NCBI GenBank assembly: GCA_023715865.1
Contig: JAMBOW010000003.1
Location: 1 to 64,000 of the forward strand
Direction of reading: 5' to 3'
From: Neobacillus mesonae
GTDB taxonomy: Bacteria; Bacillota; Bacilli; Paenibacillales; Paenibacillaceae
DNA: 64,000 bases
In this document: piece after piece, positions 34,656 through 43,298 of the stretch
Layout of the letters: every line of letters starts with the position of its first letter
Position numbering within the stretch: position 1 is the first letter of the stretch
Made by a program: the position numbers and the translations under genes
The notes under the pieces: generated by a model
Seen by the model: the letters and a program-made list of their open reading frames with translations, nothing else
Databases searched by the model: none
What the model was told of the DNA's origin: nothing

Positions 34656-35591
34656 TCAGATGAACAGTCTCTGCGCGAGCAGTGCCGCACCATAGGCAGG
34701 GGATTTGTTTTCTGTGCCCATCACAATTTCTATATCCGGAAAGACAGCTCTTATATACTTCGTAAAATATGCTTGGTAAATGGAGGAGTGCAGAAATATT
34801 GAACCGGTTAAAGCTGTGATTTTCTTTTGAAGTTCAGAATGAGTCTGTAAAAGGGCAATGGCTGTGTCTGCGAGATTTCGGGCTTGTTTTTTGAGTATGC
34901 TGCATGCCAGTGGATCCCCTTGTTCAGCTGCATGGATGCACAGCTTGGCATAGGCTGCAATGTTTTTCTTATCAAAAGGATGCTGATAAATCAGGGAACG
35001 AAGCTCAGTGATCTCATTCAGCTGCCGGGTCTCCTTAATCAGTGAAGTCAGTAGTGTAGGGGGGAGGATTTTATCGTGGCTTCTCATGACTCCTTGAAGT
35101 GTATCGAGACCAATCTGGTAGCCGCTGCCCTCGTCACCGAGAAGGTGGCCCCAGCCTCCTGTCCTAACGGTTCTTCCATCCTCAGTAAAGCCGTACACAA
35201 TGGATCCCGTGCCGGCGATGATGAGCACGCCTGTGCATTCCCCGGTTGCGGCCATTAAAGAGATTTCTCCTTCAGTACGGATAGCAATAGGAATAGAAAG
35301 TGATTTTCGCTCTAAACAGCGGTTGATTTGTTCCATAAGATTATCTTTTTCGGCTGCAGAATAAATACCTGACATACCAAGGCATATACCATGACAATTC
35401 ATGGATTCCTCAAGGAGATAATCTAGTGCAGATTCAAGCGTCTTCTCAAGTTCGTATGCTGCTGATTGAGGTGATACAGCATAGGGGTTGGTCGATCCGC
35501 CGTAGAATTGAGCGAGAATTGATCGGTCTTCAAGCACAGCTGCAATCTCTGTTTTGGAACCGCCACCATCCACGCCCATAAAGACATTCAT
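34656..35591 (-). CDS. murK: BadF/BcrA-family N-acetylmuramate/N-acetylglucosamine kinase
   Basis: A 311-residue ASKHA-fold kinase. The phosphate-1 motif is MGVDGGGSKTEIAAV, with adenosine-region motif IAGTGSIVYG and GGWGHLLGDEGSGY typical of GlcNAc kinases. In Clostridium acetobutylicum the homologue MurK phosphorylates both MurNAc and GlcNAc at O-6. Its product feeds MurQ, encoded 163 bases downstream on the same strand. ATG 35591 follows GGGGAG; six upstream codons are rejected. Divergent from murR. Confidence 0.88.
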   Translation of the reverse strand: MNVFMGVDGGGSKTEIAAVLEDRSILAQFYGGSTNPYAVSPQSAAYELEKTLESALDYLLEESMNCHGICLGMSGIYSAAEKDNLMEQINRCLERKSLSIPIAIRTEGEISLMAATGECTGVLIIAGTGSIVYGFTEDGRTVRTGGWGHLLGDEGSGYQIGLDTLQGVMRSHDKILPPTLLTSLIKETRQLNEITELRSLIYQHPFDKKNIAAYAKLCIHAAEQGDPLACSILKKQARNLADTAIALLQTHSELQKKITALTGSIFLHSSIYQAYFTKYIRAVFPDIEIVMGTENKSPAYGAALLAQRLFI

Positions 35592-35619
35592 CGTTTCTCC
35601 CCATTTCATTTTTTTATTT

Positions 35620-35648
35620 AGTATAGGTCATAATTTTAGACTTGTAAA
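35620..35648 (-). promoter_or_regulatory. Predicted murK-murQ promoter
   Basis: On the minus strand TTTACA (35648-35643), 17 bases, TATACT (35625-35620). The transcript would start about 20 bases before the ATG of murK. Confidence 0.6.
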
Positions 35649-35674
35649 ATAAAATTTTAAATAATAAATTAATA

Positions 35675-35703
35675 TTGAAATTATATTTCATAACTCATAT
35701 AAT
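35675..35703 (+). promoter_or_regulatory. murR operon promoter with overlapping operator
   Basis: TTGAAA (35675-35680), 17 bases, TATAAT (35698-35703). The perfect inverted repeat TGAAATTATATTTCA (35676-35690) covers the -35 and half the spacer, where a bound repressor would exclude polymerase. It is a good candidate site for the RpiR-type regulator encoded 100 bases downstream. Confidence 0.7.
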
Positions 35704-35804
35704 AAAGTCAATCTAGAACATATTTGGAAGGATAGAGAACTTATAATGTTAGTTTATCTAACCTATATGTACATAAAATTTTGAATGGGGGTGGGATTGC
35801 TCAT

Positions 35805-36641
35805 ATGAACGGTGGCTTGGTTCGTCTCAAAGAATTCTATGAAACGCTGAATCCTTCGGAGCGTAAAATTGCAGCTTATATTCTGCAGCAGCCCAGCGAG
35901 ATCATTGAGCTCTCCGTAGCAGAGCTGGCAGCGAAGAGCGGGGCAAGTCAGGCGGCCATTATTCGTTTATGCAAAACGATCGGCTTTAAAGGCTACCAGG
36001 ACCTGAAGCTGAAGGTTGCCGGGGATTTGCAGGAGGCAGATGAGCAGGCAGGCTATCAAGAGATCAGACCGAATGACAGCGTATCAGCGATGATTCGAAG
36101 CGTGTCCAACAACAATATTCAATCAATTCGGGATACGCTGAAAATTATGGACGAGGCGATGGTTGAGCGAGCCGTCTCTTTAATGGATCAGGCAAGACGC
36201 ATCTATTTCTTTGGTGTCGGAGCTTCGAACCTCATAGCTATGGATGCACAGCAGAAGTTTTTGAGAATTAACAAAATGAGCTTTTCTTTCGCTGACCCGC
36301 ATCAGCAGCTGACTTCAGCGGTTACGATGACAGAAGAGGATGTCGCTGTCTGCATTTCCTATTCAGGAGAAACGGCGGAAGTGCTGCGTGCTGCAGAAAT
36401 CGTGAGAGAACGGGGAGCGGAAGTCATCAGCATGACCAAATACGGTCATTCCAAGCTAAGCAAGCTTGCGACGGTGCCTTTATACACGTCATCAACAGAG
36501 AATGAGATTCGGAGCGGTGCCATGGGTTCCCGTATTACTCAGCTCAACCTGATCGATATTTTATATCTCTGTGTGGCCAGCAAGAACTACGAGCAGTCGG
36601 TAAAATATCTGGAAGAGAGCAGGCAGGCCCTAAAAAGGTAG
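35805..36641 (+). CDS. murR: MurR/RpiR-family regulator of amino-sugar recycling
   Basis: A 278-residue regulator. The RpiR-type HTH occupies residues about 1-75 (LNPSERKIAAYILQ, AELAAKSGASQAAIIRLCK), and a SIS sugar-phosphate-binding domain about 110-255 (YFFGVGASNLIAMDA, CISYSGETAEVLRAA). In E. coli MurR is induced by MurNAc-6-phosphate. It is divergent from murK-murQ and leads the import operon. ATG 35805 is preferred; the TTG 24 bases upstream lies before the GGGGGTGGG site. Confidence 0.9.
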   Translation: MNGGLVRLKEFYETLNPSERKIAAYILQQPSEIIELSVAELAAKSGASQAAIIRLCKTIGFKGYQDLKLKVAGDLQEADEQAGYQEIRPNDSVSAMIRSVSNNNIQSIRDTLKIMDEAMVERAVSLMDQARRIYFFGVGASNLIAMDAQQKFLRINKMSFSFADPHQQLTSAVTMTEEDVAVCISYSGETAEVLRAAEIVRERGAEVISMTKYGHSKLSKLATVPLYTSSTENEIRSGAMGSRITQLNLIDILYLCVASKNYEQSVKYLEESRQALKR

Positions 36642-36691
36642 CTGAATCTACGGTGTTCCTTTAAGCGAAAACGAACGAGGGGAGAATGGAA

Positions 36692-38035
36692 ATGCGAAAA
36701 ACATTGATCCTGCTGACTTCAATTCTTATGTTTGCAACGACAGCCTGCAGCGGAGGCGGAGACAGCGAGCAAAGCGCAGATGCCAAAGATACAGTAACCG
36801 TGTGGACTTATCCGGTCCATAACAAGTACGAAGAGGATCTGAAAGAACTCCTTGCCGATTTTAATAAGGAACACCCGAATATTACCGTTAAGACCGAAAT
36901 GCTCACATGGGCCGAAGGCCCGAAAAAATTTGATGTCGCATTAAATGCAGGAAATCCGCCGGATCTTTATTTTCACAGTGTAGATGGGAGTTATGTCGAC
37001 TCGGGTCTTGCCATTCAGCTGGATGATCATCTTACCCCTGAAATTAAGGAGGACTATTATCCGGGCACGCTGGAGCTCGGGCAGATTCAAGGCAAACAGT
37101 ACGGACTCCCGATCTACCAGTACCAGTGGGGATGGGGCGGCAACAAGCGTATTCTTGAAGAAGCCGGAGTCGATTGGAAGAAAATCCAGCAGGAAGGCTG
37201 GACCTGGGATGAGTTTCTAGAGATCGCTCCAAAGCTTATGGGGACGGCTCCAGATGGCACAACACAGTATGCCTTTGTTACAGAAGGACAGACGATGGAA
37301 ATTATGGAGCTGCTGTCCCGAAACAATAATATGCCCGATGTACTGAATGCGGATGGGCAATTCCAGTGGAATGATGACCGGATTCTAGAGACACTGAAAT
37401 TTTTGGAGACAATCCGAACAGAAGAATTCATGCCGAAAGAAACGGCGGCGATTGCTCCTGCCAAACGGGTGGAAATGTTCTATGCCGAGCAGGCAGCTAT
37501 CATATCTAAAGCCATTCCTTATTACGATGTTCTCATTAAACAGCGCAACGCAGACATTGATGCAGGCACAGTAAAGGGAGCGAAGGTTGAATTTGTATTA
37601 CTGCCGGTTCCGCATCATAAGGATGCACCGCAAAAATCGACCATGGGCGGTGAGGGCTACGTTGCTTTCAGACAGAAGAATGATAAAGGCGAGCAGCATG
37701 CCAAGAACACATTCCTTGTGATGGAGGCGCTGAGCGGCGCCAAAGCAGGAAATTCGGCCAATGAGCTGGTTCTTCCGTTTGTAAGGAAATCTCAAGCTGA
37801 ATATTTCGAAGGCAAGGGACTGGGGACTCCGGAAACGCTCGAAGCGGCCAGCATTATGGCTGGGCACATGGAGCAGCCGGTAGTACTTGCACTGGATTCA
37901 GCGCTTGCTGCCAAGCAAAAGCAGTTCAAGGAGCAGGTCATGAAGCCGAATATTCAAGCGCTCTTTACAGGAGAGAAGACGGCCGAGGAAATTGCGGCTG
38001 AATTCAAAACCAAAGGAGAGCAGATGTTCAAGTAA
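36692..38035 (+). CDS. CUT1 sugar ABC substrate-binding lipoprotein, copy 1 (probable MurNAc or muropeptide sugar)
   Basis: A 447-residue family 1 solute-binding protein. Lipobox TTAC (Cys about 19), then a short Asp/Glu/Ser linker and the mature fold starting TVTVWTYPVHNKYEEDL. It is directly followed by a close paralogue. Context (murR upstream, two permeases and ATPase downstream, NamZ and NagZ beyond) suggests that it binds MurNAc, GlcNAc-MurNAc or related wall sugars; this is inference. ATG 36692 lies seven bases after GAGGGGAG. Confidence 0.85.
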   Translation: MRKTLILLTSILMFATTACSGGGDSEQSADAKDTVTVWTYPVHNKYEEDLKELLADFNKEHPNITVKTEMLTWAEGPKKFDVALNAGNPPDLYFHSVDGSYVDSGLAIQLDDHLTPEIKEDYYPGTLELGQIQGKQYGLPIYQYQWGWGGNKRILEEAGVDWKKIQQEGWTWDEFLEIAPKLMGTAPDGTTQYAFVTEGQTMEIMELLSRNNNMPDVLNADGQFQWNDDRILETLKFLETIRTEEFMPKETAAIAPAKRVEMFYAEQAAIISKAIPYYDVLIKQRNADIDAGTVKGAKVEFVLLPVPHHKDAPQKSTMGGEGYVAFRQKNDKGEQHAKNTFLVMEALSGAKAGNSANELVLPFVRKSQAEYFEGKGLGTPETLEAASIMAGHMEQPVVLALDSALAAKQKQFKEQVMKPNIQALFTGEKTAEEIAAEFKTKGEQMFK

Positions 38036-38063
38036 ATCATAGATACGAAAAGGGGAGTTGTAT

Positions 38064-39416
38064 ATGAAAAAACCACTTGCGTTTATGATCGCCATGATGA
38101 TGCTAATCGTTACGGCGTGCGGTGGAGCTTCCGAAAGTGAGACGGGTGCTGGAGATGCCGATGCCAAAGACACGGTAACGGTGTGGACGTATCCTGTTCA
38201 TGGCACGTATGAAGATGAATTGAAAGAACTGATTGCTGATTTTAACAAGGAGCATCCGAATATTACAATACAGTACGAAATGCTCACTTGGGCAGAGGGC
38301 CCTAAAAAATTCGACGTTGCCCTCAATGCGGGGAATCCGCCCGATCTATATTTCCACAGCGTTGACGGCGCTTATGTAAAGACAGGGCTAGCTCTTGAAC
38401 TGGACTCCTACCTAACCCAGGAAATCAAAGACGACTATGTGCCAGGCACGCTTGAGCTTGGACAGATTCAAGGCAAACAGTACGGGTTGCCGATATACCA
38501 ATTCCAGTGGGCTTGGGGAGGTAATAAGCGCATCTTGGAAGAAGCAGGAATCGATTGGAAGAAGATTCAGCAGGAAGGCTGGACCTGGAGTGAATTTAAC
38601 GAGGCTGCAGCCAAGCTTACAGGTACTGCTCCAGACGGATCTACCCAATATGCACTCGTCACAGACGGAACCTCTCTTGATTTTATCGAAATGCTGAGCC
38701 GCAATAACGGAATGCCGGATGTGCTTAATGATGCCGGGGAATTCCAATGGAATGACAATCGCATTTTAGACACACTAACCTTCATACAAAACCTCAATGA
38801 TCAAGGCTTCATGCCAAAAGAAACCGCAGCGATTGCTCCAGCAAAACGGACGGAAATGTTCTATGCCGGGCAAGCCGCCATTATCTCCAAAGCACTTCCT
38901 TATTACGATGTCATGATTCAGAATCGCAACAAAGATATTGATGCAGGTACGATCGAAGGCGAAAAGATCGAATTTGTGCTGCTGCCTGTTCCGCATAATG
39001 ACGGGGCTGAGCCCAAGACGACCATGGGCGGAGAAGGTTATGTCGCCTTTAGACAAAAGAACGATAAAGGTGAACAGCATGCCCAAAATACGTTCCTCGT
39101 GATGGAGGCGCTGAGCGGCGCCAAAGCGGGCAACTCGGCGAATGAGCTTGTGCTTCCGTTTGTTAGAAATTCACAAGCCGAATATTTTGAAGGCAAAGGT
39201 CTGGGTACGCCCGACACGATTGAAGCCGCTAATATTATGGCTGAGAACATTGAGATGCCTGTAACACTGTCGCTTGATATTGATAAATCCTCACAGCAAA
39301 AACAGTTTAAGGAGCAAGTAGTAAAGCCAAACATCCAAGCGTTGTTCTCCGGGGAAAAGACGCCTGAACAAATCGCCGAGGACTTTAATGCTAAAGCGGA
39401 GCAAATGTTCAAGTAG
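38064..39416 (+). CDS. CUT1 sugar ABC substrate-binding lipoprotein, copy 2
   Basis: A 450-residue lipoprotein (lipobox VTAC) that matches the preceding protein at roughly three quarters of positions by eye, including long shared stretches such as QIQGKQYGLPIYQ and QEGWTW. Differences cluster in the signal peptide, the 200-260 region and the C-terminal 80 residues. A recent tandem duplication with possible ligand divergence fits. ATG 38064 follows AAGGGGAG by nine bases. A terminator hairpin follows the gene. Confidence 0.87.
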   Translation: MKKPLAFMIAMMMLIVTACGGASESETGAGDADAKDTVTVWTYPVHGTYEDELKELIADFNKEHPNITIQYEMLTWAEGPKKFDVALNAGNPPDLYFHSVDGAYVKTGLALELDSYLTQEIKDDYVPGTLELGQIQGKQYGLPIYQFQWAWGGNKRILEEAGIDWKKIQQEGWTWSEFNEAAAKLTGTAPDGSTQYALVTDGTSLDFIEMLSRNNGMPDVLNDAGEFQWNDNRILDTLTFIQNLNDQGFMPKETAAIAPAKRTEMFYAGQAAIISKALPYYDVMIQNRNKDIDAGTIEGEKIEFVLLPVPHNDGAEPKTTMGGEGYVAFRQKNDKGEQHAQNTFLVMEALSGAKAGNSANELVLPFVRNSQAEYFEGKGLGTPDTIEAANIMAENIEMPVTLSLDIDKSSQQKQFKEQVVKPNIQALFSGEKTPEQIAEDFNAKAEQMFK

Positions 39417-39437
39417 CATTTTATGCAGCGGTTCGTT

Positions 39438-39470
39438 GTCCTGAGGGCAAAAGCCCTCGGGACCCTTTTT
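39438..39470 (+). terminator. Terminator between the second binding protein and the permeases
   Basis: GTCC and GAGGGC pair with GCCCTC and GGAC around AAAA, followed by CCTTTTT. It should reduce, not abolish, expression of the downstream membrane components. Confidence 0.85.
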
Positions 39471-39522
39471 AAGAAGGGACGAAATCAAAAGCGACTCTAT
39501 AAACTCGAGGGGTGAACGTACG

Positions 39523-40443
39523 ATGCAGACATCACTGGCGCCCAAAAGGGCACCTTCCCGATCTACGCCCATACGGGTCATGAAAGAATATGGCTGGGCC
39601 TACCTCTTCATCCTGGCACCGGTATTATTATTTCTCGTATTTACGCTTTATCCGGTGGGTCATGCCTTCTTTATGAGCTTTCAGGAATACGGCATCATGA
39701 ACTCTACTTGGGTCGGAATGGATAATTACAGCAGATTGTTTCAGGATGCGACGTTCTGGAAGTCGATGCGAAACACGGTTATTTTCACATTGGGCACAGT
39801 GCCCGTTAACATCATCATCACTTTTGTATTGTCCGTGCTGATCTTCCAGATGAAAAGCAAATGGCAGACCTTCTTCAAAGCAACGCTTTATCTGCCGGCT
39901 GTCGCTTCAGGCGTGACGATCTCCGTCGTCTGGCTTGCGATTTTTGATCCGACAGAAGTCGGGCTTCTCAACCGCTTTCTTAGCTGGTTCGGGCTTGATC
40001 CCGTCATATGGCTGGGGCAGTCCAGCACAGCGCTCTTCTCGCTCATTCTGATGAGCTGGCTCGGCTCGCATGGTGCGGGCATTATCCTTTACATGGCCGC
40101 TCTCGGCGGTATCCCAAAATCGCTCTACGAGGCAGCGGATATCGATCATGCCAGCGCATGGACCAAATTTACTCGAATTACATGGCCACTGCTTAAGCCA
40201 ACGACGCTCTACCTGCTCGTAACAGGTGTGATCGGGTCGTTTCAGGTATTTATTTCGGTGTACTTGATGACACAGGGCGGCCCCAACTTTGCAACGACCA
40301 CCATTGCGTATTTGATCTACCAAACAGCCTTTGTGTTTTATGAGTTTGGTTTGGCTTCGGCACAGTCATTTATTCTGGCCCTCATTATTGTGGTCATCTC
40401 TGTTATTCAGTTCAAATACTTCTCCAGCGATGTTGAATATTAA
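39523..40443 (+). CDS. CUT1 sugar ABC permease 1 (MalF type)
   Basis: A 306-residue permease with six membrane segments. WAYLFILAPVLLFLVFTLYP opens the core and the EAA loop is YEAADIDHASAWTKFTRITW. GAGGGG stands nine bases before ATG. It pairs with the next gene to form the channel for the wall-sugar importer. Confidence 0.9.
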   Translation: MQTSLAPKRAPSRSTPIRVMKEYGWAYLFILAPVLLFLVFTLYPVGHAFFMSFQEYGIMNSTWVGMDNYSRLFQDATFWKSMRNTVIFTLGTVPVNIIITFVLSVLIFQMKSKWQTFFKATLYLPAVASGVTISVVWLAIFDPTEVGLLNRFLSWFGLDPVIWLGQSSTALFSLILMSWLGSHGAGIILYMAALGGIPKSLYEAADIDHASAWTKFTRITWPLLKPTTLYLLVTGVIGSFQVFISVYLMTQGGPNFATTTIAYLIYQTAFVFYEFGLASAQSFILALIIVVISVIQFKYFSSDVEY

Positions 40444-40475
40444 AGGCAGCCCAAGAGGAGGTGTGATGTTTTACG

Positions 40476-41309
40476 ATGAAACTACAAAAAAAATCGTTCC
40501 TGCTCATTTTAGCAGCCGTTATTATTTTGCTCTGGGCGATCTTGACGATTATTCCGCTGTATTGGATGCTTGTCGGTTCGGTACAGGATACGAAGGTATC
40601 CGCCACGTTCCGTCCGCAGATGATCCCTGAAATGATCTCAATGTCACCATATGAGCGGTTCTTTGGCAAAACGGATGCCTGGCGCTGGTTATGGAATTCA
40701 TTTATCATCGCAGCCATCACCACGGTGACAAATGTGTTCTTCGCTTCGCTCGCAGGCTATGCTTTCGCCAAGCTCAAATTTCCGGGGAATAAAGCCATCT
40801 TCTGGGTTCTGCTCAGCACGATGATGATTCCTGCGCAGGTTACCCTAATTCCGCTTTATATTCTGATGGTGAATATATTTAATATCGGGGACACCTACAC
40901 GGCGATTATCTTGCCGACCGCGGTCAGTGTGGGGAATATTTTTCTCATGAAGCAGTACATGTCCTCTCTTCCAACCTCTCTTATACATGCAGCGCGGATT
41001 GATGCCTGCAGTGAGTTCGGAATCTTCTGGAAGGTTATTCTTCCGATGGCTAAACCGGGACTCGCCGTACTTGCTATCTTCAGTTTCGTTGCCGCATGGA
41101 ATGAGTTCTTCTGGCCGTTCCTTATTACAAATTCAAGCGATATGCGCACAATTCAGGTAGGACTTGCTTCGTTTGTGTTCGGCGATGCCTCCGATTTTGC
41201 CGCTATGATGGCTGGAGCGACCGTGGGCGCATTACCGATGATTATCCTGTTCTTCTCCCTGCAGCGCTACTTCCTGCAAGGCATCACAATTGGAGCCGTT
41301 AAAGGCTGA
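40476..41309 (+). CDS. CUT1 sugar ABC permease 2 (MalG type)
   Basis: A 277-residue permease with six membrane segments and EAA-like loop HAARIDACSEFGIFWKVILP. The spacing from GAGGAGGTG to ATG is somewhat long (about 12 bases). Partner of the preceding permease; the ATPase follows after 20 bases. Confidence 0.9.
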   Translation: MKLQKKSFLLILAAVIILLWAILTIIPLYWMLVGSVQDTKVSATFRPQMIPEMISMSPYERFFGKTDAWRWLWNSFIIAAITTVTNVFFASLAGYAFAKLKFPGNKAIFWVLLSTMMIPAQVTLIPLYILMVNIFNIGDTYTAIILPTAVSVGNIFLMKQYMSSLPTSLIHAARIDACSEFGIFWKVILPMAKPGLAVLAIFSFVAAWNEFFWPFLITNSSDMRTIQVGLASFVFGDASDFAAMMAGATVGALPMIILFFSLQRYFLQGITIGAVKG

Positions 41310-41329
41310 TACGTAAAGGAGGAATACCT

Positions 41330-42439
41330 ATGGCACGCGTGGAGTTTAGACAAGTGCGCAAGCAGTTTAGTGATGACAAAAAAGGGACCTTTACCGCGGT
41401 AGCGGGCTCCGACTTTGTTATTGAAGATAAAGAATTCGTCGTATTCGTCGGTCCGTCCGGCTGCGGAAAAACAACATCACTTCGCATGATCGCAGGACTG
41501 GAAAAGCAGACGAGCGGCGATATAGTGATCGGTGAACGGATCGTAAACGATCTGCATCCGAAGGACCGGGACATCGCCATGGTGTTTCAGGACTATGCCT
41601 TGTACCCGCATATGACCATCCGTGAGAATCTTTCTTTTGGTCTTCGGAATCTAAAAAAGAAAAAGGAATATATTGATCAGCAGGTAGAGAATGCAGCCGA
41701 CATTCTTGGCCTGACCCATATGCTTGAGCGAAAGCCGCGCGAGCTTTCCGGCGGTCAGCGCCAGCGTGTCGCGGTGGGTCGGGCAATTGTCCGCGACCCG
41801 CAAGTATTCCTGTTTGACGAGCCATTGTCGAATCTGGATGCCAAGCTTCGGATTCAAATGCGCGTCGAGCTGAGCGAGCTCCACAAAAGACTGGGAGCCA
41901 CCATTGTATACGTAACCCATGATCAGGTTGAGGCAATGACGCTTGGAGAGCGGATCGTTGTTATGAACAACGGAATCATTCAACAAATCGATTCTCCGAC
42001 AGAGCTGTATGCCAACCCGCAAAATATGTTTGTCGCCGGGTTTATCGGATCACCAGCCATGAACTTCATCGATGCCGTCGTTAACGGCAATCGGATCCTT
42101 ATTGAAGGAGCAGAATTCACTTTATCGGATGAAGTGGCTGCAGGCCTCGCGTCGTATAATGGCAAGCCAGTTATTCTCGGGATTCGTCCAGAACATATCT
42201 ATGGTGAGGATATCGCTCCGAATATGGATACCGAGCATAAAATTGAAGCAAAGATTGATGTGGTCGAGCATCTCGGTTCGGAAAACTTAGTTTATTTTCA
42301 TGTTGGAAGCCGTCTAGTCACGGCCAAGGTAAATCCTGAAACGGTTGCCTATGCAGGAATGACTAAGACCTTACTCTTCAATTTGCGAAAAGCTCATTAT
42401 TTTGATCCGGAGACAGAACAAAGAATTCATCTTCATTAA
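41330..42439 (+). CDS. Sugar ABC transporter ATPase (MsmX/UgpC type)
   Basis: A 369-residue ATPase. Walker A GPSGCGKTT (residues about 44-52), Q-loop MVFQDYALYPHM, signature LSGGQRQR, Walker B VFLFDEPLSNLDA, switch VTHDQVEAM, and a C-terminal TOBE regulatory domain from about residue 240. Such proteins often serve several CUT1 importers. The beta-galactosidase-linked transporter at 59641-62834 has no ATPase gene of its own and could use this one. Confidence 0.92.
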   Translation: MARVEFRQVRKQFSDDKKGTFTAVAGSDFVIEDKEFVVFVGPSGCGKTTSLRMIAGLEKQTSGDIVIGERIVNDLHPKDRDIAMVFQDYALYPHMTIRENLSFGLRNLKKKKEYIDQQVENAADILGLTHMLERKPRELSGGQRQRVAVGRAIVRDPQVFLFDEPLSNLDAKLRIQMRVELSELHKRLGATIVYVTHDQVEAMTLGERIVVMNNGIIQQIDSPTELYANPQNMFVAGFIGSPAMNFIDAVVNGNRILIEGAEFTLSDEVAAGLASYNGKPVILGIRPEHIYGEDIAPNMDTEHKIEAKIDVVEHLGSENLVYFHVGSRLVTAKVNPETVAYAGMTKTLLFNLRKAHYFDPETEQRIHLH

Positions 42440-42466
42440 GAGAAGGAAAACAAGGAGTGATATGCG

Positions 42467-43162
42467 ATGCGCAAGCTTAGTGAAGTGCTGGTCAAAACCG
42501 GCGCGGAGATTTACCGGGAAATTATTCCGGTTGCCCTATATAGTGTACTCAGTTCGTTAATTCTGATTCCGACCGTCATGCTGCTGCCTATAACCGCTGC
42601 CTTGGTGGTGATTCCCTTCATCTATATGCCGCTGTTCTTTGGTGTGCTGAACGTATTTCATCACAAAATGGAGCGGAAAAGCAGAAGATCTGGAATGAAG
42701 GATTTTGCTGATGGAGTGAAAAAGGGATATCTTCCTGCGGTTGTTATGGGGCTGTTCGTATCACTTCTTGTGTTCATTCTCTGGTCTACATGGTGGTATT
42801 ACGGCGGTAAAGAAGGCATGTTCTATACAGTAATTGCTCTTTTCCAGACTTACTTTGTCATCATGGCATTTGTATCTCAGTTCCATACATTCCAGCTTGT
42901 TCTGCAGAAGGACATGGGAATTTTCCGGGCAATGGGCGAAAGCGTCAAATTATTGTTCCGTCATCCAGGGTACACAGTCGGTGCATTCTTCCAGACGGTA
43001 TGCCTTACCCTGCTGCTCGCTTTAACGGCTGTCGGTTTCCTCGTGCTGTTTAACGGAATGATGGGTATTTACATGCACAAAGTGACTGCTAATTTGATTG
43101 AAGAAGAGGAGCCTGCCGCAGATGAGTGGTCCGAGCAAGGAATGACAGCGAGCGTAAAATAA
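42467..43162 (+). CDS. DUF624 (YesL-like) membrane protein
   Basis: A 231-residue protein with about five hydrophobic segments and a charged C-terminal tail. It resembles the DUF624/YesL family that accompanies CUT1 sugar transporters and YesMN regulators in Bacillus and Paenibacillus. No reaction is known; a helper role for the transporter is inference. AAGGAG precedes ATG. It closes the compact part of the import operon, 28 bases after the ATPase. Confidence 0.75.
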   Translation: MRKLSEVLVKTGAEIYREIIPVALYSVLSSLILIPTVMLLPITAALVVIPFIYMPLFFGVLNVFHHKMERKSRRSGMKDFADGVKKGYLPAVVMGLFVSLLVFILWSTWWYYGGKEGMFYTVIALFQTYFVIMAFVSQFHTFQLVLQKDMGIFRAMGESVKLLFRHPGYTVGAFFQTVCLTLLLALTAVGFLVLFNGMMGIYMHKVTANLIEEEEPAADEWSEQGMTASVK

Positions 43163-43298
43163 TTGTAATATTTAACAATTTAAGTGTTTGCTTTTACATA
43201 CTCCTCGTGTTCTGTTTACAGAGTCGATTTAGCCTGATAAAGGAAGTTGTTTTCTAGTTCAGGGCTTTATCTACTACAAAATACAGGAGTGAATCAGG

